Source: Xiphydria camelus (taxonomy: Eukaryota > Arthropoda > Insecta > Hymenoptera > Xiphydriidae). From it: 64,000 nt of DNA. Location of the stretch: the NCBI GenBank assembly GCA_963678675.1, contig OY783192.1, forward strand, positions 30,907,250 through 30,971,249. Reading direction: 5' to 3'. Positions 1-11,839 of the stretch are shown here, piece by piece; within the stretch, counting starts at the first letter, position 1, and every line of letters begins with the position of its first letter. Under the pieces are notes generated by a model. That model made no database searches. It worked only from the letters and a program-made list of their open reading frames with translations, and was not told the DNA's origin. A program made the translations under genes and the position numbers.

Positions 1-141
1 TCTTAAAAATGTTGTTTAAGACTATTGAGGGGTTTAATTAAAAAATTTCAAAATTTGCACTTGCGTCATTGTTCTTCCGGAGGTGCGAAATGCTTTGTGT
101 ATCTTGTCAAAGATGTAACTTTCATACTTTTTCGAGGAGAG

Positions 142-1500
142 TAATAACGCGTTGTCTGTATTCGTTTTGAACAATGCGGTTTGGTACCAATACTAATAGA
201 AAGTCCAGTAAACCTGGATGTAGAGTCCGGTAGATATACACAGATATATACCTATAATATTCTCAAAGCGTCCGATCGTTGAAATTGGTATTTACTGAAA
301 TTACCACGGTCGAATAGAGGAAGAAAAGAAGGTATTTACCTATACGGACGAGTCGTCAGTCTACCGTGACACCAGTGCGCTGTAAGTTGGGATAATTTTA
401 AAAGTTCCAAACGGTAATCAGTTGATGAATCTGCGGGAGAGTTAAGAGTGGGTATTCTTCATCGTTCATATTTAACATCGAAACGATCGAAATTCTTTCG
501 TGATTGCTCGCGGACTCCTGCAGATCGATTGCAACATCGCGGATTCCGAGTATTTGTTGTCCTACGATGCGCAGAACCATTACACAGGTTTACAAAAAAA
601 AAAGTCCGGACTATTTGGCCGGACCATGGTATTCCGAGGTATTTTTGCATCCTGAATCCAATCCCGAGGTCATCTGAGCCACATCACGTCAGAAAAACGA
701 GATTTCGAAATAAATAAATAAGGAAATGGGACTGCCCTGAGCAGCACCCAGAGCATGACTCCAAGGTTCTAAGGCCATTAGGGTCAGTGCTGGGGGTCCA
801 CTGTCAATATGTCACAGTGAACGGATCGCCGGAATTGGATGCCTTGACAGGGAGATCGTAATCCGCGAGATACAATGATCATGGCAACATTTTATCCACT
901 GGGGTGGTTCTGTGATAGTCCCGGTCGAGATTTAGGACTCCATTCCAATGTTTGGAAGGTATTCAAGACCTAAACAGCTACCCTCTCTCCAACTCAACAG
1001 GTCGCTTGAGAAATTGTCCCGGGTCCAGTTCCAAAAAATGGTCATTTTAACCTCTAAATGACCTTGAAATCTCGTTTTCCTGACGTGATGGGGCTCAGAT
1101 GACCTCGGGATCGGATTCAGGACGCAAAAATACCTCGGAGTACCATGGTCCGGTCAAATAGTCCGGACTTTTTTTTTTGTAAACCTGTGTTATCGAAGGA
1201 TAGAGGGACAATTGGAACATCGACACGACTCCTCTGCGCGGCGATATCGACAGACCACCGAGACTGCGATTGCTGGATAAACATTTCAAACCGGTAAGCG
1301 TTGCATTGCGTCTTTGTAAAACCTCGGAACACATTCAAGTATTTCGGGGCGTGTGACTCGGCGATACCTTGTTGCAAAGTTACACTGAGAGAAGAGTATT
1401 TGCGGTTAATAAATTTAAATAAATATGTCGCACGTTTAATGCCGAAAGAACGTATAATTTTTTGTTCCGTAGGATTCGATTATGAAAGATAAATAACGAC
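142..1500 (+). pseudogene. Decayed duplicate of the cortex promoter and first exon
   Basis: This segment aligns base for base with 31658-32430, the 5' end and first coding exon of the cortex-like gene, once the insertion at 583-1189 is removed. The upstream ATG (566-568) and the exon-1 splice donor (GTAAGC at 1294) are kept. The frame is dead: after the insertion an in-frame TAG lies at 1201, and the second ATG has become AGG. Many codons still match the working exon (IDTTPLRG, then PRLRLLDKHFKP). No other cortex exon is seen between here and 31.6 kb, so only about 750 bp was copied. The far end also carries a piece of the CACCGAG-family MITE that sits in cortex intron 1, so the MITE was present before the duplication. 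Confidence 0.8.
583..1189. mobile_element. 607-bp inverted-repeat DNA transposon (non-autonomous) with TTA target duplication
   Basis: The ends are CACAGGTTTACAAAA and its reverse complement. The inverted repeats run well over 100 bp inward, including the paired GTCCGGAC and CCATGGT blocks and the matching 'ATCTCGTTTT' regions. TTA flanks both ends (580-582 and 1190-1192). The uninterrupted sequence survives in the paralogous segment near 32021, which fixes the boundaries exactly. No transposase frame is present. CACAG ends with a 3-bp TWA duplication fit Chapaev-type (CMC) elements; the class is inferred from ends only. Confidence 0.8.
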
Positions 1501-4493
1501 TAAAACTGCGAAAATGAAAAAAATTCAAAAATTAAAGCAAAAGGGCGTAAGTTTTGGCGGATACGCCTATTTGGTATTATCTTTTGCGAAATTTTGTATT
1601 TACTAATTCCAGTAAGGCGTATCCGCAAAAGTCGAAGAATCTCGACTAAGTGAAGAATTTTTCGAAAAGTTTATGTTTGACACAACGTATGGCATTAGTG
1701 GCTGTTAATTAGAATGCAATTTGGTCACTCGCGATAAAACAACGTTAGTGCAAAATAACGTTCCAAATGTGACAAATATTTACTAGACCACGCTATAGTA
1801 TGCTGCTCTGTGTGTGTGAACTGCATAGAATTCATTTTCAATTTCTGTGAACCGCCCCAGCCATCGCGAGTTAATACAATTTTTGGCGGATACGTGCCTG
1901 GGCTCGAGTAAATGTGACATTTCAATGAAGATAATGCCAAGAGGGCGCATCCACCGGCATACACGCCCTTTTGCTTTTAGTTTTTTGATTTTTGATTTTT
2001 CATATTTATGCCTATTATCCAATTTTTCAGCGAATTACACCATAAAAAATTTGTCGGTCCTTTCAGCATTTCAATCGACTTTTACGGCGTTATTATACGC
2101 ACACGTGCGCACACGCTATACCGTCTCCCGGTGCGCGACATGATCGGGATATACGCGCGTCGTTATTCGCGATGCTACAGGGTGGTGCCTGGATCCCGCG
2201 AGACGGATGCATCGTAAACTGGTACCGCGTTATAAACAAACGCGGGCGCTCTCCGCGCGCGGCCACTCACTAGCGCGCGGTAGCACAGTGGGTAGAAGCA
2301 GCAATAACGTTAGGTATATGCCTCGGCATTATGCCGATACCGCGCTGTACGAGTTCGCCGGGAGATTTATACTCGATTATGAAGTCGTCCCGCGAAGTTA
2401 TGAAGTCGTAATCGGATGGGAACGGCGTTGGCCGCGGAGGATCGGCGGCTGAACGCGTTGGATGCGATTAGGGTGGCAGGGATGCGACGATCGGACGGGA
2501 TGTAGATTGGCGGGAAGCGATCGAGGTGCTTTTATTCGGTGGAAGTATCTTCGGGCGAATTCCGAAGATTTACGGTCGATTTTCGAACGATTCATTCGAT
2601 CGAACCGACGAAGGATGCATGATCTCTCTCTCGAAACGGTAGATTATCTTTTCCATGCATAAAAGAAAGAGTAGAAGCAGTAACGCGAAGACGTGTATTG
2701 TCAATATTTAACCGACGACGTCGATTATAGAAATAAAAAGAAACGAAGAAACTTCTATTTAAAATGATCGGTAACCGATCGAGGAGTAACCGCAGATTAA
2801 AACGCGAAGTGTAGCGAGTTCAGCGGAGACTCGCAAAGAAGTCCTCTCGATTCAGCAGCCGCGAGACGCGACCCCCACCTCGCTTTTTCTCCAGATTCAT
2901 CTTCGCGCTCGACGCTGCAGCGCTCGCAGACGCCGCGCCGCGCGGCACATCCGCGTTGCGACGACAGCTATTCTTCCCGATTAAGCCGTGAAATCACGAG
3001 TCGGTCGTGTCAGGCGAAGGTCAACGAGCTGTACGATGTCGCTTTTTCGAAAGACGAGCTCGGGAGATTTTTCGACGAAGCTCCGGCGATCGCGGATTCG
3101 CCGTCGACGTCGAGAGAGAGATGGAGAATTTTCACCTCTCTCTCCCTCGCACGATGTATCCCGGGGTAACTGACGCGGGTAATCAAAAGTCGCGCGAGGG
3201 ACGCAAAAAATGGCGGTTCAACGCTCGGCGTCGATCGCGATCCTGGGGCGACCTTGACGATCGCGAGACGATCGAGGCAGGATCGTTAACCTGACCGACG
3301 ACGAGCCGAGAGTGACTGTCGGTCCGGGTCCTAACTTTTGGGTCGGCGAAAATGTCCGGAGCGAGATTAGTCGCTATTGGGAAGGTTTTTTTTTACTCTG
3401 CGGGGATTTCTAACGCGATTTTCCCTCTGCGAATTTACGATCGAACGGGAAACGATCGGAAAGTCAATGCTCACGGAATAATCGCCGAGTGAGTTTCTCC
3501 GTACGTACAGTCGTTCTCTCTCTCTCGATGGTGTACCTATAGACGACCGCGGGACGCCGGGGTCCCGCAGACCCCGATACAGTAGGCGGCTCGAGATTTC
3601 GATCTGTGGCCGATCGGTGTTAGGCCCTACCGACTCGTTCAATTTACAACAATTACAAAGCATAATACGACGGCCGAGCGTTACGATCACTACCGTCATT
3701 CCGTGGTCCGCGGTTGCCTCGCGCTGCTCAATGTGGGAAGGGCCTTTCGACCGCCTCGTTACCTCGGAGAAATCCGTTTGAGATTCGTCGATTAATCAAA
3801 CGGGGAGGGAATTGCTTCTAACCGCGTGTATGCATTTACTTTGCGAAAATAATGAGAAACTAATATCGTGATGCTTGGGCACTTCAATCGCGTATAATTC
3901 ATTAAAACTTTTCTATAGGGATTTATGCAAGAATTCATTATTCGAAAAGATTATATTTGATTTAATTTTTCATACCGAGAAAAATAAATTACGATTCCAA
4001 GTAAATGGTTTTCTCTCGGCGCTATTTACGTCGACAGTTTGCTCGAGTCGAGTAATATTTGTTTAGGTTAGAGCAATTAAATTATCGACTTAACCTTAAA
4101 ACGATTCACGTATATTTTGACCTTTATAACGGTACACACGGGTCACGGGTACTCAGCCAACGGAAAGCGTTATAACGCTTGTCTCCAATTTGATTTTTAC
4201 TTTCTAAATATTAGAAATTGAAGCTGTAGAAGAAGAGCAACGTATAGGAGTTATACTGACCTAAAGAAACCGTCTGGTTTCATTTACTTGGGCTCGCTAT
4301 TAATTTTTTTTCCCTGCAACATTCCATCACTCTCGCGTCTCATTTATCTGTATTCCACTATTCCTATTCTATATATTATTTTACTATTCCACTCACTCTG
4401 AATCACTTAGATTATAGAAGAATGCTCAGAATTTTATACCACGACGCGTGTATACTTCAGAAATATATCGCCTTCGACGACTTACACTCGCTG
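1501..4493. other. Non-coding region, GC-rich centre, no gene recognised
   Basis: 1501-2100 is AT-rich with no recognisable element. 2100-3800 is GC- and CpG-rich and holds several short overlapping open frames on both strands, rich in Arg and Ser, with no recognisable domain. 3800-4490 is AT-rich again. The GC block could be a promoter or CpG-rich upstream region of an unseen gene, but nothing in the sequence shows this. Confidence 0.4.
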
Positions 4494-4680
4494 CACTGAT
4501 AGAACATTTTATTTATAGTTAATACACATTTACTTGATTACCGCCAAAGAAATATTTCGTTAGTCCGAGCAAATATTTATCAACTACTACTCCATTTCCG
4601 TTCTAATGAAATAAACATTCTAACAATTAACATATACTTTTACTTCATCCAACGAAACATATTTTTTTTCGTTATAATCA
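4494..4680. repeat. Remnant of CACCGAG-family MITE
   Basis: It contains the family's diagnostic blocks: a TTTATAGTTAATA terminal stretch, an 'AAATATTTCGTT' stretch and 'AATTAACATATA'. The right end is degraded. Compare the intact copies at 38797-39040 and 22049-22300. Confidence 0.5.
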
Positions 4681-4689
4681 AGTATACCC

Positions 4690-4885
4690 CAGACAGAAAA
4701 GTTCTATATGAATTATATACACTCCACACACATATCGATTTGGTTCTATATGGATTATACGAAGATTCAAAAAATTTAACCATATATAGTCCGAGTATGG
4801 TTTATATAGAAATCATATAATATATAATCCATATATAGGACCAAATCCATATATGAACTATATATACAAACTACATAGAAATTTG
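4690..4885. repeat. AT-rich inverted repeat built on TATATGG/CCATATA
   Basis: TCTATATGAATTATATA and TTGGTTCTATATGG on the left pair with CCATATATAGGACCAAATCC and CATATATGAACTATATATA on the right. It looks like a degenerate hairpin element. The ends are unclear, and no target duplication could be assigned. Confidence 0.45.
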
Positions 4886-5649
4886 CCGCCTAGGACGTTT
4901 ATTAACTACAAGTAAACCATTCTCCCGGTGTGCCCATCCTCTTCGACCCTGTTTCTCTCAGCCACCCCGTGGATATTTTAAGTGTACTCGAAACAGATAC
5001 CCGACCAGATACATACAACGGGTAACCGGTGTACCGCGGTGGAGTTCTCATCGGCGCAGATAACGCCTTTACGGGTTCCGAGCCGGAGTCGTTTCAGCTG
5101 CGGAACGATAGCGAGGGTGGGAGGCGGAGGGGAAGGGAGGGCCCAGCATGAGGCCCCCGCGGAACGAACTCTCGCATCGCGGAGAGGGGTTTCGTCTTAT
5201 AATCGTTATTAAGAGTCCGATACCTCATTGTGTCGCGATTAGGCAAGAGCAATTATCGATTGTTGTCGCTTAATGCGATTAATCGAACTGATTCGGGTGC
5301 AATCGTGACTGCCGAGCTCCTCGCGGCGTTCCGCGCGAGGTTCCACCTCGAGGTATTTCGCCCGGGCGTGAGCGAGCGCTAACTATATTTGTACCGCTTT
5401 TAGAACGCGGCCGTTGGCGGCGGGGCTTCGATCCGAGGGATCGATATCGCCGGTATAGGCACGAACGATCCGAGCGAGCGAGAGGGCTCCTCGAACCTCC
5501 CGGTAAAAATTGGCATCTTTTTTGTCGAGAAATGTTGAAGTTATTGCTTTTACTGAAAGTCAAATCCTTGTCAATCCATTTTAGAGATCTTTTCCAAGTT
5601 TCACTTTATCGATGTTCGATCAAAGCGATCGGAGCTTTAAATGTTAAAA
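4886..5649. other. Non-coding, GC-rich; nothing recognised
   Basis: The open frames at 4982-5212 (+) and 5279-5563 (-) are Arg/Ser-rich, lack splice context and match no family I recognise. I treat them as chance frames in GC-rich DNA. Confidence 0.35.
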
Positions 5650-5809
5650 GATCTACATATAGGGTATTATCCTTGAGACCGGACATATAATTATATACAG
5701 TAAAGGGATAGGTTGTACGATTAGCGACTGGTATGCAGCCAATCGTATAGCCTATCCCTTTGCCGCATGTCGTCCTATGTTCAGTCTCAAGGATAAAATC
5801 CTGTATATC
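5650..5809. mobile_element. 160-bp foldback (hairpin) element
   Basis: The two halves are near reverse complements: GATCTACATATAGG with ATCCTTGAGAC on the left, GTCTCAAGGAT with CCTGTATATC on the right. The inner stem AAAGGGATAGG/CCTATCCCTTT closes on a short loop around 5731-5737. The inner hairpin would look like a microRNA precursor taken alone, but the pairing continues to the element ends, so it is better read as a MITE. Confidence 0.6.
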
Positions 5810-5840
5810 GAGTTGTTCAAGTAAGTACGTATGATTTCTA

Positions 5841-6226
5841 CACTGAGAAAAATACCTTGGCCGATCAAACCAAAATTCCGGAGACGATGACCAAACCGTT
5901 TGGTGAAATATGGATCTTCCGCCTGTTTGGTTAGATTGATCATTTTTTGCACTTCGAAAAGAAAAGATTACAAATTATTCTGTTAGAAGGATAATCTGAG
6001 TACGAAAGGTAAAATGGATTAAAAATTATCCTTCCAGGATTAAAAATGTAACCTTCCTTAGGATAATTGTTGATCTATTTTACCTCTCGTACTCAGATTA
6101 TCCTTCTAACAGAATCATTTTTAATCTTTTTTCTTTTCTCAGTGTGGCTAGAGTAATTAAGCGTTTGGTAGGAATAACTAAACATGTGGTTGTAATAACA
6201 TTTTAACCTAATTACCATTCTCAGTG
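5841..6226. mobile_element. CACTG-family MITE, TA target duplication, with a nested element
   Basis: It starts CACTGAGAAAAAT and ends TTCTCAGTG, with TA on both sides. Internal landmarks of this family are GACCAAACCGTTTGGTGAAA, TGGATC and 'TTTTAACCTAATTA'. A second inverted-repeat element (5950-6144) interrupts it. Related copies are at 13880, 17325, 17623, 17969, 42988, 44018, 44553 and 57138. Confidence 0.75.
5950..6144. mobile_element. Nested 195-bp CACT-ended hairpin element
   Basis: It begins CACTTCGAAAAGAAAAGATT and ends with the complementary AATCTTTTTTCTTTTCTCAGTG-type sequence. An inner stem pairs CTGTTAGAAGGATAATCTGA with its complement. It sits inside the older CACTG-family copy 5841-6226. 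Confidence 0.65.
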
Positions 6227-6246
6227 TATCTAGCTTCGGTCGTATA

Positions 6247-6521
6247 CACCGGGAAAGCAATTTATTAATGATCGATAAATGTATTTTTAAATATAGCGAA
6301 ATGCACGTGTTATATATTCCGTTGAGTCAAGAAAATATACATATGTTTATTATTAAAATGTTCATTTTTTTCAAACAGTTGCTTCGAAATATTTATATAA
6401 CTGTGTTAAATAAATATCGTAATAATTAACGAATAATTAACGAATACTCAACCTAACGAAGTTTGTATTTCTTCAGAGTCAAAGAAACATTTATTAACTA
6501 CAAATAAAATGTTTCCTCAGC
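6247..6521. mobile_element. CACCGAG-family MITE copy
   Basis: It starts CACCGGGAAAGCAATTTATT after a TA and ends near TTTATTAACTACAAATAAAA with a mutated right terminus. The internal order of blocks (AAATATAGCGAAAT, TTATTAAAATGTT, AAATAAATATCGTAATAATT) matches the other copies in this window. Confidence 0.65.
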
Positions 6522-7882
6522 ACAGCTGGAAATCCGACGAGCGTTGAGAGGAGAAACGGTAAGAGCAGGAAAATCAATTAGTGATTAATGAAAGAAGCAA
6601 AAAAAGAGATGAGGCGACGTAACCGGGAGTCAGATGCGCGTGTAATGAATTCCCCCGATCGCCCCGATGAAGGAGCGACGCGACGCGGCCGCTAACTGGG
6701 ATACCGGGGCGTTTAACTACATTCCAACACATGCACTGGAAAATTGTCAATAATTATTGCCGGCCAACCCGTACGCGCGCGAGCGGCCGAGCGGTTCGTT
6801 ACGATTTAATGACAGAAAAGTCAATGCGCTACGCCGTCACGAGAGAATTCCGTTAAGGTTCGAGCACCGAAGGTGTCTTTACGATTATACCGAGGGAAAA
6901 GGTTTAGCCGAATGGACGCTCATCAAATAATTTTTCCCGTTTTAACATTTTTTTAAAATCTGGGGCGTACGAAGATAAATAAATATCGGGGATGCCGAGA
7001 GGAGACTGTCTGTGTAAAGCGGGAAGTTCCTACTTGCTTCTTTGCGGGAGGTGGGGGGAGATAAAATTAGTTCAGTACACGCTGAGAGAAAAGATACTTT
7101 TTCGAATTATATGACTATAACGAAAGATTTATAATCATTTCAATTATAATTTTCGTTCTTTGTAAATATCTTGTACCAAAATTCTCGCAAGAGAATTAAT
7201 ATATTAAAAATATTGTTCCTGATTAATATACTCAAAGATGCAATAACTTGTATTAAATTCGTAAATAGATTTTTCAGTTTATGTGTGTGAACATAATATA
7301 ATGTATAGCCCACTGCACCGTTTATAAAAACTGTGAAATATATTTGAGGCAACAAGGCTCCTTCCAATATAATTGAAATATCGTTGGTCGAACTATATTT
7401 TTCTGTCAGCGCGCAGTTTTAGTGTTTTCAGATGAAAATTTTGAGTCCTTTTTTAATTCGAGTCTTCCCTCGCATAATTATTCTCCTAATCTTCATACGG
7501 GCTACGTAAACCACACGCGCGTCTTTACGTCGACGAATACTCATAAGCATGAATACGTACGTATCAAACCTCGCACACACACATCGATACAGGAGACATT
7601 TGCCTTCGAGAGACGCGTGAGAAGTATCTAGAATCTAGGATCACCGCGCGCGACGCGTACGTCCGACGTGCGCCGATCGCGCGGTCAATCTCGTCCGCTC
7701 GCTCGGAATGCAAATGCGGTGAAGGGCCGGAGAGTGTCGTGAATATCTCGACTTTTAATCGATAACCCGGGGACGTCGCTGAAAGTTCATTATCGAGGTC
7801 TTCCACCGAACTCCCACGGGAATGGCCCTTGCCCGCGATGTATAAGGCACCTACGACGCCGCCTCTGATCGTCCCTCGCTCT

Positions 7883-7914
<32 letters not shown>

Positions 7915-8859
7915 CCCTCCCTCTGAAGTCGCGCGGCGAGTCTCTGCTCCGAGATAGAAAAGATGCCTTATTGGTTGTTCGCCTCGCTTCCTTCGCTCTT
8001 ATTTTCTGCCTTCGCGACCGATAGATAATTCCCCGGGGACGACTCCGCTCTTCGTCGCGCTTCGGAAAACACGGCGTTGACATGTGTAGGTACAAGTATA
8101 CTGTACGTTGCGGTTATCGCAGAGATCCGAACGGTACGCGTTTAAAGTGACCGACAAACTCTTCAATTTCTCGCAATTAGGGACGGGGGTTTCTTTCGAT
8201 GCCCTTTACGTGCCGCTAACGACGAGTGCGTCGAGTGCAGTAACTTTTTTCAAGTTCGCTTCGACGCTATTTTCTTTATGCGGTAAGGAGACAATTTTAA
8301 GGGGACTCCTCTAGTAATTCTAGTTCCTATATATAATATTATATGAAGCCCTCGGGGGGAAATAGTAATATGCCACATTTTACGATTAAGTATTTTGAGA
8401 AAAACTGGCTTAAAAAAGTTGCCTTTAAATCCTCAAATCAGATTTTTAATAATAACTGTACCAGGTTTTTTTTCACAAATATAGTAACTGTTTAGTTATC
8501 ATGTATGTGTGGCTTGTTACCTTCTCTCTTAGCCAGTCAAATTATGCAATTAACTGAACTTGCCATAATATGTGGCTCTTATTGCTATTTTCCTCCGAGC
8601 GCTTCATACATTGCGGGGGTCAATCCAATATCGAAAATTCATTTTCGCATTTGTAATATCAATACGGATAGTACGGGTTTTTTTTGCGTACTTTTTACGT
8701 CTCCGATCTAGTTGAGATTATTTCGTTTTCTAGACACTTTTAGTCGAATTTGATGGAGTATTTTTTTAAAGATTACATCTCGACCTACAAAAAAGTTCCA
8801 TATTAATGTCGATTAAAAGTGTCGCGCTGACGATATATTTACGATCGAAGCGGAGAGTC
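6522..8859. other. Non-coding region; short open frames only
   Basis: This holds mixed GC-rich (6540-6900, 7600-8100) and AT-rich sequence, plus a CT microsatellite at 7861-7924. 7080-7410 may be a degraded inverted-repeat element (GCTGAGAGAAAAGATA against TATATTTTTCTGTCAGC). No exon with good splice context was found. Confidence 0.35.
7861..7924 (+). repeat. (CT)n microsatellite
   Basis: Nearly pure pyrimidine CT/CCCT repeat. It explains the Arg/Glu repeat in the opposite-strand open frame. Confidence 0.85.
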
Positions 8860-9210
8860 CTGTTTTGTCATCGATTCGAAGATACCGGAATTCAATACGA
8901 GAACCATTTAATATCCCTCGAATTTACCAATTGCTGTATACATAAATAAGCCGCGTGTGTATTTCCAGAATCGGGGTTTCCCCGCGGATCGATAAGGTCA
9001 GCAGCTCCGCGCCGAGAGAAAAGTACGCAGAAATGTCTGTTTCGTCGTCGATCTGTGCGAATCAGAAATTCCGGAATTTAATTCGCAAATCGTTTGATAT
9101 TCCGTGAATCGACGAGCAACTACACGGGTGAGGTACACGTGCATTTCCAGAGAATCAGGGTTTTCCCCCGGATCGAAAAGGTCAGCTTCCACGCCGAGAC
9201 AAAAGTGCGT
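8860..9210 (+). repeat. Diverged tandem duplication, two units of about 175 bp
   Basis: Unit 1 (about 8860-9030) and unit 2 (about 9035-9205) share, in the same order, CCGGAATT-AATACG/TTCG, the 'AT.TTTGATATTCC' region, GTATTTCCAGA/GCATTTCCAGA, TCGGGGTTTCCCC/TCAGGGTTTTCCCC, GATCGA.AAGGTCAGC and GCCGAGA-AAAAGT. Divergence is about 20-25% by eye. The function is unknown. Confidence 0.65.
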
Positions 9211-10308
9211 CTCTAACACATAATTTATAGTCGGTAGGACTATAAACTATAGTTCAAATAATAGAGTGATATGGTGCCTTCAGCAATATTTATAGCCCTG
9301 TGTGTTAGCCATAATTTATGCTCGAAGCCTCGTTTCGCTAAAACAAAATTTATTCAATCGCGTTTTGTTTCGGTTGAGATTAACGCAGTCTTCTTTAAAA
9401 AAATTATTAAAGCTGATCGCTATTATTTTCGAGAACGCGTAGGATTCATTTTTATACTCGTACACGAAGACTTCCACATTGTCACCGCACGCGTTCGGGA
9501 TTATCACCGCGTAACCATACGGATTCGCGTGAGTCACTCGTCCCGATTAACTGCGTTACATTTTTTACGAGAAATAACCCGAATGCAAAAACTCTCGCCG
9601 TAATTCCGCGCGCAGTCGGATACGCACAAAGCGGATCATCGTCTCGCGACATCCTGGCAGGATGTAGGCCGCGAGAGTGTCTCTCGTCGCGTCGCTCATG
9701 TGGGTGTCAACACCGTTGGAGGGATTTTTTATTTCGCCGAGGAACGCGAGACGGTCAACCGCGCTGGCGGATCTGATCCAGCGCGGATCTCTATCGCGGG
9801 GTGTACCTCTCTTTCCCTCCCACCGCTCGCCCCTCTTCCACAGTCCCCCCTTTCTCTCGCGGTCTCGCTCTCCCGTTTCTCTCTCCTTTTTTCCGAGCTC
9901 TCCTTCTCATTCGTTCGCGAGGCATGCGGCCGAACGTCACGTCGCGCAGGAAAACCAATCGGGATACCGAGGCTCCTACGTGCCTCGAAAAGTGGCTTTT
10001 AATTAACAATTTTATTGTACGTTGATCACCGTTCTTGGAACGGAATCGCTCGGGTGACTCTATCGCGCGCGAGCGCGTTACGGACGCCTCCGTAATCGAG
10101 AGTCATCGTCGCGATTGTCCGCGTTTCGATCGCGCTGCTGTAGTTTCACGATCCCCGCGGATGTAGGCGTATGCAAGTTAACGTTTGAAGAGTTTCGAGT
10201 GTATGGAAACGTATTTTTTTTACCGATTGCAATCGGTTTTTAGGAGATTTTATCAGGACAGGTTTTAACGTCGGTCTTGGCGTATTTCTATAAATTTTCA
10301 GTGTCGCT
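9211..10308. other. Non-coding, partly GC-rich; nothing recognised
   Basis: Pyrimidine-rich tract at 9800-9910 and CpG-rich sequence to 10150. Overlapping open frames on both strands here are low-complexity (Ser/Pro/Arg), without a recognisable domain. Confidence 0.35.
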
Positions 10309-10567
10309 ATATCGAGAGAATATTTTATTAACAGTTAATAAATGTAACGTCAAATAAGTACAGCGAAATAAATATTTCACTAGGATAACAAAATATATGT
10401 TAATTACTAAAATGTTTGTTTCATTCAAATAGTTTTCTCGAAGGATCTAATTGTACTAAATAAATATCGTAATAGTTAACGAATATTTACTTGATACGCG
10501 ATAAAATATTTATTTTGCCACATGGAAATAAATATTTATTAATTACTAATAAATTGTTTTCTCGATA
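10309..10567. mobile_element. CACCGAG-family MITE copy, termini mutated
   Basis: It runs from ATCGAGAGAATATTTTATTA to AAATTGTTTTCTCGAT, with the family's internal blocks in order (AATAAATATTTCACTAGG, AATTACTAAAATGTTTG, 'ATCGTAATAGTTAACGAATA'). Confidence 0.65.
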
Positions 10568-10586
10568 AGTTTGAAGCATTCTCAAG

Positions 10587-10711
10587 GCCTGTACACAATG
10601 AAAGGAATAAGAAATAAGATTCCGATTGCTTGGAATAAGGAATACGAAACAAGGAATAAAATTCCAACCTGCCAGAATTTTATTCATATTTTTTTTTCAT
10701 TGTGCACAGGC
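10587..10711. mobile_element. 125-bp MITE with GCCTGTRCACAATGAAA ends
   Basis: The left end GCCTGTACACAATGAAA is mirrored on the right by TTTCATTGTGCACAGGC. The interior is AT-rich, with GGAATAA repeats. No clear target duplication. Confidence 0.6.
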
Positions 10712-11570
10712 GTTTAATTTAGTTTAGTAGCGTCCAATTGACATCTAATCTCGCACTGATGCTGCATCCCTCCGACGATCGAATCTCTCGTATCGGGAAG
10801 GATATTTTAAGTATTCGATATAAAAATGAGGGGGAGGGAGAGAAAGAGGGAAGGAGGAAGATGATAAATCTACAGGCCTACGGAGAGGAGGTCCTATCGA
10901 AAGTCCGGAGGAGGGCCGCGGTTTCAAAAAGACTCCGTCGAACATTAGACATTCCGAAGGGCGGACTTACTGCGTGTGCATATTTATGTGTTCGGTGATC
11001 GATCACCGTGACACGTCGGGATCTCGTGACATGCGATCGCGCGACGCCACGATCACGAGGATCGTACGAAACGCGCGCGTTGCCAGCCCGCGCGTGTGAT
11101 CCGATCCGACGCTAAACCGTCTGGAAGCCAAGCGGAAAACATCGGCTCGGACCTCTACACAGTCCTGTAAACGTGAAGATTGAAGTCGTGGGGGCGATCG
11201 CGGCTCGCCTTTGCCGGGAAACTGCCGATCTTTGAATTATTTTCTCCTCGTATCGTTCTCTTGAGGAGGGGGAGTGTATAAAAGCGCGCGAAGATCGGTA
11301 ACTCGAGGCCAGCCCCCTGCAACTTACACGCATTCCCCTTAGGTATCTTTGACCACGCTTGACGCCAGTCGTACTAATCCGCTACGTGGCGCCCTACACG
11401 TTGGCCATGCCATATAAAATTCGTTCGAACATCTACTGGACTATTTTTATTACTTCATAAAACTCCTTATCCCTACATATTTATTACAAAATGGAATAAT
11501 ACTTCATTGCACTCAAGTCCCTTCATTCACACCTCATTCGCCCGCTTTCAGCCGGGCTGTGGTGACCCGT
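10712..11570. other. Non-coding; nothing recognised
   Basis: GC content rises from 10900 to 11400. A TATA-like GTGTATAAAAG lies at 11274-11284, but no coding exon could be attached to it. Confidence 0.3.
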
Positions 11571-11820
11571 CACGCTACGGCGGCCAGCCGCTAGGTGGCG
11601 CCGACCCTCTCGGCCGTCGACTCCGCGGCTACCGGCCCACGGCTCTCGGCTCTCGGTAGTGTCCAATAACGGTACAGGTATATAAGAGCCCCGTCTCTCA
11701 CGGAGGAGTCACGGAGCGTTTAGACGCAGGAGTCGGCCTAGCCTTACTGACGAGTCTACAGGCCGACTCCGGTACGAAACGCTCCGTCGATTAGATGGAG
11801 ACTGCCTCACGTAGGTACCT
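11571..11820 (+). mobile_element. LTR fragment (5' part of a long terminal repeat)
   Basis: It begins TGTGGTGACCCGTCACGCTA, the same start as the reverse-strand copy ending at 15088. It shares the sequence around CTCGGTAGTGTCC, the TATA box TATATAAG (11679-11686), CCCGTCTCTCACGGAGGA, and the stretch from GGAGTCGGCCTAGCCTTACT to ACGAAACGCT with the copies at 14.9 kb and 52.5-53.0 kb. Homology stops near 11820. TG start, central TATA box and three dispersed copies support an LTR promoter region. Gypsy versus BEL/Pao was not decided. Confidence 0.65.
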
Positions 11821-11839
11821 ACATTACAACTCACCTTAG

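Noticed and set aside
5702..5764. MicroRNA-like hairpin
   Set aside because: The stem extends symmetrically to the ends of a 160-bp foldback element, so a MITE is the simpler reading.
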